A stretch of 64,000 bases of DNA from Sinonovacula constricta (GCA_007844125.1 CM017562.1:59899029-59963028), one strand, 5' to 3'. Counted from the stretch's first letter, positions 12,660-25,514 are shown. Numbers and translations: made by a program. The notes: a model not told the origin generated them from the letters alone.

Positions 12660-13070
12660 ACTTGTAGAGCCAGGTCGACATTCAGAACTTAGAAAAAGAA
12701 CTTATGGAATCAGCATCAGATTTATCTGATTATGTGCCACGGAACTTATCATGCTTCTGTGAACTATATGTTCTACGCCACATGACAAGTCCCATTGTCC
12801 AGCCCATCCCAGTGAAATTTGACATGACTGATCCTCTGAACAACCAGATAAACAAGTGGCATGGTTAACTCATGGTAGAATTGGGATACAAGTTAGCAAA
12901 TAAAACATTTAGTATAGAGTCATAATACATAGTAAGTCTCTTATCTTTTATCTAGATTCCTTGGCAAAGGATTGAAATCCGAGAGCAAGAGATTGTGAAA
13001 GATCGTGAAACACGAGGAATTATAACAATGACTAAAGAGGCCATGCCTACATGGTAGGTACTGTGTACTG
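12660..13070 (+). other. Possible decayed or orphan exons, unrecognised
   Basis: Two short plus-strand stretches look more protein-like than their surroundings. About 12690-12867 encodes a peptide containing YVPRNLSCFCELYVLRHMTS and PIPVKFDMTDPLNNQINKW. About 12957-13056, preceded by an acceptor-like 'ttttatctag', encodes IPWQRIEIREQEIVKDRETR followed by GIITMTKEAMPTW, and 'atggtaggt' at its end could be a donor. I do not recognise either. They could be gene exons next to the DIRS insertion, part of a transposon, or chance. Confidence 0.2.
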
Positions 13071-13079
13071 GCGGTCTTA

Positions 13080-13165
13080 AAGGGAAATAAGAGCATCTCC
13101 TTTTTCTGGGTCACTATTTAATTTTTATAACAAAATGCTTATTTTAAAGCAGGTAAGGTATTTTC
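13080..13165 (+). repeat. Dispersed repeat, inverted partner of 8805-8862
   Basis: Begins 'cttaaagggaaataagagca' and contains 'ctgggtcactatttaatttt' and 'tataacaaaatgctta', matching the reverse complement of 8805-8862. The 'TTAAAGGG' start resembles the termini of TTAA-flanked elements found elsewhere in this window (25042, 53147), but no right end was located. Confidence 0.5.
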
Positions 13166-13735
13166 CTACTTAAATAGCAAATTAAGCCAAAAACCAAAGT
13201 CATGAAATAAAAGTCCATAATCTTCATTAATCAACTATTCCTAGTCATGATCTCACAATGGCAACACATTGACTAAGTGTAAACAAAAAAATGTAAAACA
13301 TTAACTTATAGTGATAACCCACATGAGTATATTAAGCCTAAAACAGTAAAAAGTAACAAACAAAATGTTTCCTTTCCTTAGAAAGTGAAATTAATTATAA
13401 TGAAAAACTACAATTGTAGTAAAAATGAGTGTACACATAATATCACTTGAATTTTTACCAATTGTTTACTTTTTCCACAACTAATATCATGCAAAAAAAC
13501 ACAAACAAAAGCTTAAGCAGTATCCTAAATTGTAAGTGATGTCACACAATCTCAAATGTAACAAGTATTTAATATGAAAACTAGAGGTCTAACTAAAGTT
13601 AAATTTATATTAAGTGTAAAGTTATAATTGATATTATGTATCAATTTTCATTATCATTGTTTCACATTGGTTTTATTTACCCATTAAAACTAAAAGCTAG
13701 AATAGTAGTTAAAATTTAATTTAAGGTCCTAATGG
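13166..13735. other. AT-rich DNA, nothing recognised
   Basis: Very AT-rich with many stop codons in all frames and no repeat structure seen by eye. Confidence 0.6.
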
Positions 13736-15910
13736 TTCATCAGTTCAAGTTCAAGTCTGGGTAAAAACTGTCCTTTTGGCAGGTTTTCCCCTTTACATAA
13801 AAAAGGTGTCGTGTGGGGAAGGTTTCCTACATGTACCTGAAGTGTGCCCGTGTAAACTGTTATGGGGGCAGGTTTGCTACGTACATGTACGTGAAGTGTG
13901 CCAGTGACAACTGTCCTGAGGGGAAGGTCTCCTATGTACATGTACCTGAAGTGTGCCAGTGAAAACTTTCCTGTGGGCAGGTTTGCTACGAACATGTACC
14001 TGAAGTGTGCCAGTGAAAACTGTCCTGTGGGCAGGTCCCTAATGTACATGTACCTGAAATGTGCCAGTGAAAACTGTCCTGTGGGCATGTCCCCAATGTA
14101 CATGTACTTGAAGTGTGCCAGTAAACACTGTCTTGTGGGTAAGTTTGCTACCTACATGTACCTGAAGTGTGCCAGTGAAAACTGTCCTGTGGGCAGGTCT
14201 GCTATCTACATGTACCTGAAATGTGCTAGAAAAAACTCTCCTGGGAGCAGGTCTTCAATTTACATGTACCTAAAGTGTACAGGTAACAAGGTGTCTTTTG
14301 GGCATCTCTCCTATGTACATGTAGCTGAAGTGTGCCAGTGAAAACTGTCCTGTGGGCAGGTCTCCAATGTACATGTAGCTGAAGTGTGCCAGTGACAACT
14401 GTCTTGTGAGCAGGTCTCCTATGTACATGTAGCTGAAGTGTGCCAGTGACAACTGTCTTGTGAGCAGGTCTCCTATGTACATGTAGCTGAAGTGTGCCAG
14501 TGACAACTGTCTTGTGAGCAGGTCTCCTATGTACATGTAGCTGAAGTGTGCCAGTGACAACTGTCTTGTGAGCAGGTCTCCTATGTACATGTAGCTGAAG
14601 TGTGCCAGTGACAACTGTCTTGTGAGCAGGTCTCCTATGTACATGTAGCTGAAGTGTGCCAGTGACAACTGTCTTGTGAGCAGGTCTCCTATGTACATGT
14701 AGCTGAAGTGTGCCAGTGACAACTGTCTTGTGAGCAGGTCTCCTATGTACATGTAGCTGAAGTGTGCCAGTGACAACTGTCTTGTGAGCAGGTCTCCTAT
14801 GTACATGTAGCTGAAGTGTGCCAGTGACAACTGTCTTGTGAGCAGGTCTCCTATGTACATGTAGCTGAAGTGTGCCAGTGACAACTGTCTTGTGAGCAGG
14901 TCTCCTATGTACATGTAGCTGAAGTGTGCCAGTGACAACTGTCTTGTGAGCAGGTCTCCTATGTACATGTAGCTGAAGTGTGCCAGTGACAACTGTCTTG
15001 TGAGCAGGTCTCTAATGTACATGTATCTGAAGTGTGCCAGTGACAACTGTCCTGTGGGCAGGACCCCTATGTACATGTACCTGAAGTGTGCCAGTGAAAA
15101 CTGTCTTGTGGGCAGGTCCCTAATGTACATGTACCTGAGAGTGCCAGTGAAAACTGTCCTGTCTGGAGGTCCCCAATGTACATGTACCTGAGGTGTGCCA
15201 GTGAAAACTGTCTTGTGGGTAGGTTTGCTACGTACATGTACCTGAAGTGTGCCAGTGACAATTGTCTTGTGGGCAGGTCTGCTATGAACATGTACCTGAA
15301 GTGTGTCAGTGAAAACTGTCCTGTGGGCAGGTCCCCAATGTACATGTACCTGAAGTGTGCTAGTGAAAATTGTCTTGAGGGCAGGTTTGCTACCTATATG
15401 TACCTGAAGTGTGCCAGTAAAAACTGTCCTGTGGGCAGGTTTGCTACCTACATGTACCTGAAGTGTGCCAGTAAAAACTGTCCTGTGGGCAGGTTTGCTA
15501 CCTACATGTACCTGAAGTGTGCCAGTAAAAACTGTCCTGTGGGCAGGTCTGCTACTTACAAGTACCTAAAATGTGCTAGAAAAAACTCTCCTGGGAGCAT
15601 CTCTCCTATGTACATGTACCTGAAGTGTGCCAGTGACAACCGTCCTATTGGTAGGTCTCCAATGTACATGTACCTGAAGTTTGCCAGTGAAAACTGCTCT
15701 GGGGACAGGTCTCCAATTTACAAGTACCTGAAGTGTGCAAGTGAAAACTCTCTTGTGGGCTGGTCTCCACTTTACGTGTACCTGAAGTGTGCTGGTAACA
15801 AGGTGTCCTGTGGGGCAGGTCTCCTACATATACCTGAAGTGTGCCAGTGTAAACTGTTCTGGGGGGGGCAGGTCTCCATTTTACTTGTACCTACAGGGTG
15901 TCTGTTAGGG
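13736..15910. repeat. Satellite array with 54 bp unit (18-codon period)
   Basis: Unit core is 'atgtacatgtacctgaagtg' followed by 'tgccagtgacaactgtc'. The central part, 14415-15008, holds about 11 consecutive copies that look identical; both flanks are diverged, with some length changes at the edges. Because 54 is divisible by 3, long frames stay open: on the minus strand 15130-14270 encodes the 18-residue repeat MYIGDLLTRQLSLAHFSY, and on the plus strand 15176-15922 encodes an MYMYLKCASENCPVGRSP-type repeat. The central copies read TAG on the plus strand. Openness on both strands, no promoter or splice context and array-like divergence make a coding role unlikely. Confidence 0.92.
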
Positions 15911-18900
15911 GTAAAAGTTTAATTCTGTTCAGACATTGTAATTAACATTTTTTTGTGTATGTTGTGGCCATAAAAATGTAACATTTTGCAGCATATTTTA
16001 CAATGCATCTTTTAAGAGTTTACATGCAGACATGTGATGTTTCCCGATTTTCCCCGGCAGACTCCCAATATCAGGGGTCTGTCTCCCGCTTTGATGTTCC
16101 CGACAGATTAATCTCACTCATCCAAAAGACTGCAGTCATTAGCTACCAGTTGATTATTTGATTACACAATATAACCTATTGCAAGCAGCCAGCATTTAAT
16201 TATGCAATTTAACCTATTGCAAGCAACCAGCACCTGCCTGTGCATGTGTGCAGCTAATCAGAACAGATCACTGCCCATCATTTAGCATACTGAGTGTTCA
16301 TTGAAAGGATAATTTCATGCCCCGCCTACTGGTGTAACCATCACAAACTGTAATCCCTTGATTGACATTATAACCATACCTATTTTGTGAATGGCGATCA
16401 TCCCCAATCAGTGTCACATGTTCTATTTCCTAACACTTCACTATGTTGAAAATGGAAGCAATGCTAAACTTACGTGCGGATGCAAGCACTGCACTGAGCT
16501 TCCAAATTTTAAATGTTCCTTCACTCATTCATAGGTTTCTATGAGAACTATTCTGTATTGACACAAATGCAAGCTTGGGATGATCAGACTGAACATAAAT
16601 CAGGTACATATGTAGAAAAATGGACATGCATGCACTTGAATGCAGGCAACTTACATGACAGAATAATTCAGAAACATTTACCAACAGACCTGCGTTTGTG
16701 CCTTACCAACAAAAAACAAACTTGTGCTAATTATATGTGTGACATCGCATCATAGCGCCAATTTATCAGCAGACTACAGCATTTGTTGATACTGATGTGC
16801 TTGTGCATAATCATAAAACTTAGTCTAGTATTGCGTATTTTCCTTACACCATGCTGAGTTAAGTTTTACCGTGTTAAGGTTAGTGTCTTAAGTAACTCTT
16901 CCTGGAGTTAGAAACCAAAGGGAGCAAACCAAGCGAGTGACCGTGGTTTCTATTCCATGAATAAGGATATAATTTGAAAAGGCACAGACAAAGGTATTCA
17001 CATGCAAGCTAAATGTAAAAGTAAATATGTGATGAGTCATTTAACAAAAATGAGCAAACCGAACAGTTACGGCCTTGGAACAGCCAGTCGACAAAAGGGA
17101 CCGACTGGAAGAATCACCAATTAAGACTCAAAATCTATACTAAGAACATGCTGCAGGTAATAACATGGTTGGAAATAAACATTGTGTAAAAGTAATAATG
17201 TGTATGTGAAATTAACACAAAAACAAGTTTGCTTGAAAGAGATGAATGTATGAAATAATTACACTGCTGAATACACTGAGCTTGCAACATGTATACATAC
17301 ATTGTTGTGCATTGCGCTAATAAAACAATTGTTGATTTTAACTGGATACTTTGTAAGGCTTTATGCTAACTGCATATTATTTAGGACAATATCGGCACTC
17401 ACAGTACAACACATTGTGTAAGACGTGTAACCAAGCTTCTAGCCCTGAAATATGTCAGGGGTGGGAATTAGGAGACAAATCTGCAAGGGTCACAGAAACC
17501 TTGGAACAGATCAAACTTAGAAATGGAGAACATGGCGGAGTTTCCCAACATTATGTTAAGCTTACTTTGACTTGAGATTTTTTTACAAGGAGTAAATAGT
17601 TTCTTTTCTTTACTTTACAAAAGTGTTGTTTCTATTTGAAGAAAATCTGTCTTATTCCTGCAAATATACATTTAACATAAAGTAAATGGTTTTCGTGATA
17701 GTTGATACCATCTCATTTTGTGCATGAATAGTAAAAAAAATGCCAACCACAGACACTTTTAAAACATATTTTCCATTTCAACTAGTTCATACCAGTTTTC
17801 ATCATTTATGTTATAAGATGACACATTGTCAACAGAAGAATTCATTAATTAATGTAAAATAATTTGAGCTTTTTTTTTTTCATTTGCAGTTGACTTTTAT
17901 ATGTAAAAAAAAAATCTGGACAGTTATCCGTTTAATACTTTGTCATAGAAAAACACTTGTTTGCTATTTATTCTTGATTAGTACAATGTCTTCATGTATT
18001 CTAAATTCATTAAACTTTAAATTTATTTAGGCAAAAATGGTATCAACATGTTTTACCACTAATATTATCAAAACTCTTTTATCACTAACTTACAAATTAC
18101 ACTATTTTTATGCTTGCATACTCATTATGTCAAATTTAAAATCTTAGTTAGTATATAAATATTTTTTGATGATTTTATTGAAATTTTAATTTGATGGTAG
18201 AATATATTTAGAATATATTTGGAAACTTTTTTTCAATTCATTAGTAACTGCTGTTGACACTTGACTTGTATACACCATGTTTGGCTGTTGTTGTTTTTGT
18301 AGGCTACAAGCTTAAAATCAAAGCATACAATTTATGTCTAAATAGTGAACTAAATATGTTAGATATATTTCAGAACTTATTTAAAAAATATTCTAAAGAA
18401 AAAAATTATTACTGAAATTACTATGGACATTGATAAAAAAGACAAAAAATACTGTTTTACAAATAGAAATAAGCCACATAGTCAATTTAACACGCATTCA
18501 CGGAAATCTTCCTTGGCACCCCAATCTCCGTCTCTTGGAGCCTAAGTCTCCCTTTTTGGGACTGAGGAAAGGTCACAAGTCTCTACATGGAGCTTTTAAA
18601 CTTCACTGTAAACCTTCGAAGATCTAAAATATGTTCATTAATTGGCTGACATATGTAAATAGTAGTTTTTACAGAAAGTTGAACCCTTTAATCTGCTCTA
18701 TAAAACCCTCAAGAATATTACATAGGATTAATATGGATACCACCATCTTGGCAATTCAGACTCACTGAAAATTATTATTGAGTCACTGTTCTCACATACC
18801 CTTTATTTGTAATTAGTTTTGGAAATTCCTATGAGGTGATGTCACAGAAAGAAAAAAATATTGTATTTTTTTTATAAAGAGAAATGATCATTTTATTTTT

Positions 18901-21205
18901 GCATGAAAAGAATGCTTTGTAACATTTATATTATAGTGTTCTGTTGTTGTTTTTTGTTCCTTCTAAAGAAATACTATGTAACTCATAAAAAGGAACGTAA
19001 GAAACTATGAAAAGTAGCAAGTAAATTCTTACATGTCAATTGTCAAATTCTATTTTTCATAATGCAGGACTGCACTAATATGGCCGCAACCTCTTCAATG
19101 TCATATTAATAGGTAAACATTTCTTCATAAAGAACATGCTTTCGATCAATATTCGCTATTTCACATCATACTGATTTTGAGGGCATATAGTGCACTTAAA
19201 GCTCAGCAAATATATCATGAATTATTGGTGTTTTTGTGTTAGATTTGGGCAGACTACACCAATTATAACACACTTCTGCCTACACAATTTGAAATGTGAT
19301 AGATGACGTGTAATATTTCTTGTAGGGATTTATCTACATTTGTATCAAATAATATTGCTTTTAGAAACATATTGCGACGAGAAAATTTGGTCATATAAAT
19401 ACATGTTTTTGTGGTAAGCTAAAAAGATTTCCTGTGATTATGACAATGTTGGTAACTTCCAAGCCATGCCAAGTGTGTGTATATAACACATCGAAATGGT
19501 ACTTTGTACTTCAAGTTTGAGACTTTGTATTGGTTAAGTAAGTGTTGTTCACACATATTTTTTATTGTGGTGCCTTAGGAATCAAAATTTGTCATTTAGG
19601 CTTAACAAATTTATTCAGTTGACAGCACAATCCTATCTGTAAACATTTATTTTTCTAAGAAAGCAAATGAAATAGTACTAAATGCTACTATGCTAAATAT
19701 GCTTAAGCTTTTGGATATATTATTTCTGGCGACTTTGATACTCTGCATCAACTTTACTTATTCCTTCTACAGATACTGAAAATCAATGCCGCTGAGGCAT
19801 TTTGTTAACTCTGACTTCAAGGCAGGCATTACAGAGGCATTGTGGCAAATATCTTTATAAAGGTCCTCAATAAACTGAACCTGCTTAGCACAGAATTGAT
19901 CAGACTCAGACAAAAGGGTGTGAATCCAGATCAGACACTTTCTGACCAGAATATGTGCCATTTACTGCTCAGATCTATATCCATACATCTTACCCTATTT
20001 ATGACATTGTTAGCAAAGGATTATATTTAGTGATGGTTATTGGCAAATGGAGCAGGGCAGGGTAAACATTAAAGATATATTATTCTAGACACAAAAATGT
20101 TGCCACATTCTCTGGTACTCAATTACAACCTGACAGAATCAGCTCTAAAAGCATACAATTATAATTTCACAAGAAACAACTCTCATATGCTCATTAGAAC
20201 ACAACCATGAATCACAAATATGTAATTATCGAGAAATCCTCTTTCTCTCAAGAATTTGTGGAAACAACATTAAAAAGTAATCTGAAAGTGTGCTTTTTTT
20301 TATCTTGACTGATTTCAGGTGCCAATATCAGGTTATTTTTGTTTTAAAACAAAAGACATATGTTCTTTGGTGTTTTTGAAGGCAAGATCAATAACTAATC
20401 ACTAAAATCATGACAACTACTTGTAAATGTATTTAGGCTAACAAATGTTCCTTAAGGGAACTACATACATTAAAAATAAATATCCGTTTTTCTAGAATTT
20501 TCAGCATTTAGCTTATTTTAAGAAAGATTCACACAGGTTTCGCTCCCTTTTTTATATCTGTACTCTTTAGCATTTAATAATAATGTCATTGAAAGGTGGA
20601 AGGAGATGATGACATCCAATTACCATCACATCTATGCAAAACAATGTCTGTTTGCAAGAATTTAACATAAATGTTAAGTAAAAGTCATTAAGTGCACACC
20701 AAAGGGTCTTAACATGCAATTCTTGTTAATCCAATTGGTTTTATACATTTGCAGTTCTATTTTACTAACAGTCATTCATAATTCAACATGGTGAATGTCA
20801 AACAATCTAAATTATGACCAGGGGTGCCAAATGTTTTCTAAAGATTTTTCATTAAAGAGAGACACATCTCTGATATGTTCTTTCATCCTTTCCTTCCATA
20901 AACCATTGCTTTACACATACTTTAACATATGACATAAACCTCTTTTTTGTCCTACCATGAAATATTGGCAGTGACGTAAAAAGAATCTAAACCTTTCGAG
21001 TCCTTTATCTCATCTCTCAACAGTATTTTACATTCATGACAATCATCATTACAAGAAAGTGAGTTCTTCCTGACCACATTCTTTGTTTGCAGATGCACCA
21101 CTAAATCACATAAGTTTTTATCTCTCCCATGGGCAAGCACAGGCAGTACTGCTTCACACTAAAAGCTGCTGGCCTAACAATTTAAATTATTCTGTCTCAA
21201 GCACA
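15911..21205. other. AT-rich non-genic stretch
   Basis: No supported gene over about 5.3 kb. A slightly GC-richer block at about 16070-16500 has no conserved frame. Two plus-strand frames, at 16513-16755 and 17363-17575, look somewhat protein-like but have no recognisable domain. Long A and T runs are common (17872-17880, 17907-17915). A short block near 18790-18850 resembles the reverse complement of 28570-28620 ('gtgacatcacctca'), suggesting another low-copy dispersed repeat. Confidence 0.5.
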
Positions 21206-21209
21206 ACAA

Positions 21210-21425
21210 AAAGTAGCAGGCATGTAAAGTGATTAAGACTTTGGACTCCATATTGGATGGTCCCGGGTTCCAACCCTGAAACCAAACAGGTAACGTTATT
21301 CCTTGAGCAGGACTATTTACTGCACATTGCTCCAGTACCAAAGTACTATAGTGGTTCTACCTTGGAAGTGAGCAGTTGAGAGGGATTAATATAAATTGAA
21401 AGCCCTTGTTCCCAGTTGACTATAA
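21210..21425 (+). repeat. tRNA-derived SINE copy
   Basis: The head 21213-21280 has an A-box-like 'catgtaaagtgattaagact' and a B-box-like 'gggttccaaccct' at the right spacing. It is followed by a body with 'ccttgagcaggactatttac' and 'cattgctccagtacc', a block common in mollusc and other invertebrate SINEs. No clear poly(A) tail or target-site duplication was seen. SINEs are copied by LINE machinery in trans; this copy looks aged. Confidence 0.65.
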
Positions 21426-21450
21426 ACACATATGTCATTTAATTCATCCT

Positions 21451-21695
21451 AAGGAAGTGCAAGGTTAGAGCTCTGTAAAACCGTTTTAAGCACCCCAATT
21501 GGTCCATATTATCAACTGACCGTTCCAAGGCAGTAACTGTTGGGTTTGCTCTTTTCGTTAAATGACTCATCACAAATTTGTTCTTACTTTTCGCTTGGCT
21601 TGCATGTGAAATACCTTTGTTCTGTGCCTTTTCGGAGTTTGGTATATGTTGCAATACTCATAGGACCTTGTCGTATATTCTTATTCATGATCACA
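21451..21695 (+). repeat. Dispersed repeat family C, copy 1
   Basis: About 240 bp starting 'ggaagtgcaaggttagagct' and running through 'ttaagcacccca', 'ccgttccaaggcagtaactg' and 'ggcttgcatgtgaaatacct' to 'cttgtcgtatattcttat'. A second copy in the same orientation is at 22107-22345 and a partial third at 63087-63190. Short open frames over this segment are incidental. Origin unknown; no tRNA, 5S or terminal inverted repeat features were recognised. Confidence 0.8.
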
Positions 21696-22106
21696 ACAAT
21701 GTTACCTGTGCAGTGTGGCGGTTGTAAAAAATCTCCCCGTGCATGTAATCTATGTTGTCATTTAATTCATCCAATAAGGATTGTTACATGTATTTCCTTT
21801 GATGGACATTGGACTTTTGTTCATCAATTCCATCTTCACATGAACAGGATGCTACAACCATTTATTCATCTCTTGTCATGTTTGTTCATAATTCAGAAAG
21901 TTCATTATTTCATTTATAGTCAACCATTTTTGTATTGTTTTTCAATTTAAAATAATACCATATTCTTTTGTAAACACTATATGGACATTATTTTTCAACG
22001 ATGTCACTACTTTCATCATAACTTATTATAGAAAATATCAGCGCTTAGACATTTTGTTTTCAAATAGATTGTTCTTCTTATCATTGCTTGCATTTGAGAA
22101 ACTCGT

Positions 22107-22345
22107 CAGGAAGTGCGAGGTTAGAGCTCTGTAAAACCTGTTTAAGCACCCCAGTCGGTCCATATTATCAACTTACCGTTCCAAGGCGGTAACTGTCGGG
22201 TTTGCTCTTTTCGTTACATGACTCATTACAAAATTGTTCTTACTTTTTACTTGGCTTGCATGTGAAATACCTTTGTTCTGTGCCCTTACAGAGTTTGGTA
22301 TATGTTGCAATGCTCATAGGACTTTGTCATATATTCTTATTATTG
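22107..22345 (+). repeat. Dispersed repeat family C, copy 2
   Basis: Same segment as 21451-21695 with roughly 10% differences by eye, the same orientation and both ends at corresponding positions. The similarity stops abruptly after 'catatattcttatta', suggesting a defined element end, not a large local duplication. Confidence 0.8.
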
Positions 22346-25037
22346 TAGGTGAATAAATAAATAAAAACACCATAAGGTGTTTAGCAAAAGTATTCTGACA
22401 ATTACAACTACAAACATAGCAATATTTCAATTTAGTTGAAATAATTCATACACTTACAATTACCTACTGAAATTAAACAAGTATAAAATATAGTTGCAAA
22501 AATAACCTGTAGTAACAGTTACAAATATTGCAGACAACAGTATACAGGTGGCAATTTGGAATTACAATACTAAAATGCAAAGTACCGAGGATTTTGCTTA
22601 CCAGTGTCAATATAAACTGTAGAAGGGCAAATGCTGTGCTAAGAAGAAAAGGTTTGAATGCAATGAACTGTAAAAAAATAGAAATAAATATAAATCAAAA
22701 CTCTTACATCCAATTGGTGTTTGCTGAAATGATTTTCATAAGCACAATATCGACATTAGCAATAATTGATAAGCTAACTTTTCAAGTATTATGAATATTG
22801 TAGATATAAAAGAAACCACACAAAAACAAGTTATACTTTTCAACTTCCTATAAAAATATGAGTAAAGAAGAATATAAACCTTTTTACAACTAAGTAACAA
22901 TGGTTTACACAAGGGTTTTAACATAGAAGTGTTATGTATTTCCATGACAGGATAGAAAGCCAAGGACAAAATCACACAGTCCAAACCTTATTGCAGACTG
23001 ACTCATCAAATGATTACATAAGTATGTCCAACCTGTTTAAACAACCTGTTTAAACAAGATATGTTATTATAAAATGTAACACTAAATGACTTTGAATTTA
23101 TAATAAACCATGCACCTTTTCAAGTGTGTATGAAGATCTAGTGAAACATGGTACAAGACATGTAACCAGTGGTCACCTCTATGGGGTTAAAGGGAATCAA
23201 CTAATTGTGGTTCTCGACCCTTACCTGTCTGTGAATGTCCACAACAATGAAAGCAGAGATGTAAAGTTTTAAAAAAGACAGTCATGTAAAGTTTGAGAAA
23301 GGACAGACATCTTACACAAAATGATATATGGCAGTTTATATAAGCCAGTCCTGAAAATTGTCTCAAAATGTTTCCAAAGAAGTGACAACCAGTGCTTGTA
23401 GTACTTTTATTTGTATTTGTCATTGTTTTACCAATGCTGGTGCTTTCACCAACACTAGCATGTTAGTAAACCGCTCAGAGGGTCCAAACATTTTTAACAA
23501 GTTGATTGCACAACTGCAATAGTATTCATTTTACACCAAACAGCACAAAAAGGGATTTCAAAGTAAAGTCATGACTTTGACCTTGCCTTGCACATTGAAG
23601 TGTTTGCAGCACTTTGATAGTATAAAGTGTTCTTTACAGTTCTGGTATGACATTAGAACAAAGAAGTACATAAAAAATGTTCTACTTGTTCAAATCCAAT
23701 TAGCAGAATAAAATAAAATTGAATAGAAAAAAAATTGAATAACAGCAAACATAGTGAAGTATCACCTTTCTGCTTGCCAAAAGTCCTGAGCCAAGGTTAT
23801 TATTCTAAGTGTTAATTGAGGTGACATGGCATTTGAGAGTTCTGTATTCTCCTTCTCAATGTACAGATGGATGAAGCAGCATAAAGAGTGGGCAGGAAGA
23901 GATGCAGAATGGTTGAAACCTAACCCCCTTGTTCTGATCTGAACCTCTCATGGCCAAATTGTTTGTGTTTCCTATCATACTAATTAAGCAAAAGACAATA
24001 GCTGGTAGTCTTACTGCAGGGATGTTGCAGTGTGTCTTAGAACAAATCTTCAAGCCTGAGCTTCATGAAATGGCTCCACAAGATTTATGGTTAATATAGT
24101 TGACACAAGTGGCTGCCTTATTGAGGTTTATGGCCAGTGCTGCCATGACAAGGCTGCATGAGACAGATGCCAGTTTTACCGCAGCTCAGGGACTTGGAGA
24201 ATGAAGAAGAAAAGCATCGATGCAAAGCATCAAAGGCAGTTCAATTTGATGCACAATTGTGACGGACATCCAATTAGCAATTTTACTTAAAGTGAATAAA
24301 AAATATGTTCAAATAATTGGTCTTCAAATAAATATAACATAGGTTGCACCATTTGTATTGCATATTGTCATAAAAGTATCAAACATTCCATTTAAAAATG
24401 TAATTAATCTTTTATGAAACTCATTTAAGTAATAATGAATGGCCAACAATCTTACAATCTTAAAACCCTGATACAGCACTGCTAGCAGGTGAGACTAAAA
24501 TCATTTACCTCATGTGGTTCCAAGTTGCCAAAAGCAGTACATTATATATTAGGCTGAAGTAGTACAAATCTGTAATGCCTAATACCCACTCCAACTTGCC
24601 ATTTCCACAAAAGAGACTTATCCAAATACCACTGAGTTGTTACAAATGTCCGATAACTACAACAACAGCTCAGTCACATATTTCTAATGCATTCCATAAG
24701 GGTGCTGCGCTTCAGCGTTGATGATTAAAGAATGCCATCTAACAGATCACAGAAAAATCTAAGGAAGCAGTGGACACTTATTACTTATAAGCAATTCATT
24801 GTCAAAAAAAATAATTCAATGACAATAAAACACAATAATAAGACAATGACAATAACAATAACATTCATGCATAATGGTAATTTTTAAAACTATCTAATGA
24901 GACCTCATAAAGCCTCTGGTATTAAAAACATTTTATTCAAATCAATGTTCCCATTTGAAGAAGTAATAGAAATCATTGATGTATAGTTAGAAGTGGCTTT
25001 ATTATATTTATATGTTTTATATAAATATATATACACA
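22346..25037. other. Non-genic stretch with one dispersed module
   Basis: No supported gene. It includes a short hairpin at about 22365-22383 ('aacaccataaggtgttt'). A family A tail module sits at about 24690-24735, with 'gcattccataagg' and 'tgctgcgcttcagcg'. Simple AT repeats occur near 24830 and 25015-25035. Confidence 0.55.
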
Positions 25038-25041
25038 TTAA

Positions 25042-25514
25042 AGGTAATATCTGACAGTTAAGAATTTTCCAAGGTGTCTCAGAATTTGCACATAACTTCT
25101 GCATAAACTGATACTTAAGTCTAAATAAAGACAATTTTGAATGCTACCTACATCGTGAGACGGTACACATGCTAAAAAAATTGCTCCAAACATTCAGTCT
25201 TTCCAATTCTATAAAAAAGCGTGATACTGTTATCTGCTAAAAATAGATACCGGCGTCAGAGTCGGCTACCCAGATGACGATATGACGCGATCTCAAAAGT
25301 AAGTTGTCATGTGGTTTTCCAAGTTTAAAAATAGCTATCTCTGCAACGTGGCGGAGGTGGGAAATACCTGTTGGCAATGACAAGTGTTGACTTATGCTTC
25401 ACTGTTCTCACAGATCTAGGGCATCAATGAACTGCATTGTGCAGGACCTTTTAAAGTAACAATTACTTATTTGGTAATTTGAGAAAAATGTTTGGTCAAA
25501 AACTGTTACCACCT
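25042..25514. mobile_element. Candidate TTAA-flanked MITE, weak ends
   Basis: TTAA at 25038-25041 is followed by AGGTAATATCTGACAG. TTAA at 25515-25518 is preceded by a sequence whose reverse complement is AGGTGGTAACAG. The ends share AGGT-RRTA but are otherwise imperfect. TTAA target duplications are used by the piggyBac and Kolobok superfamilies. The better-preserved element at 53147-53977 has similar ends (AGGTGG-ATCCGAC). No transposase is encoded. Boundaries are tentative. Confidence 0.35.

Larger units (their letters stand above)
9540..12660 (-). mobile_element. Degenerate DIRS-like (tyrosine recombinase) retrotransposon
   Basis: Reading right to left the block has the DIRS order: an acidic and proline-rich gag-like part (about 12500-11650), a pre-RT motif (about 10767-10690), a reverse transcriptase N-terminal part (about 10568-10435) and a tyrosine recombinase part (about 10219-9888). 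Each part is recognisable only by changing frame, and stop codons interrupt most of them. The YxDD-bearing RT core and most of the RNase H region that should separate RT from recombinase are missing, so there has been an internal deletion as well as decay. DIRS elements use a tyrosine recombinase in place of a DDE integrase and lack ordinary LTRs, so edges cannot be set from LTRs. Outer limits are estimates. Confidence 0.8.

Noticed and set aside
14270..15130. 286-codon minus-strand frame of 18-residue repeats as a structural protein gene
   Set aside because: It is the translation of a 54 bp satellite; the opposite strand is also open in the flanks, the array edges lose frame, and no promoter, splice or terminal domain is visible.
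15176..15922. 248-codon plus-strand frame with Cys-containing repeats as a secreted protein
   Set aside because: Same satellite as above; there is no signal peptide, and the central copies have TAG in this frame.
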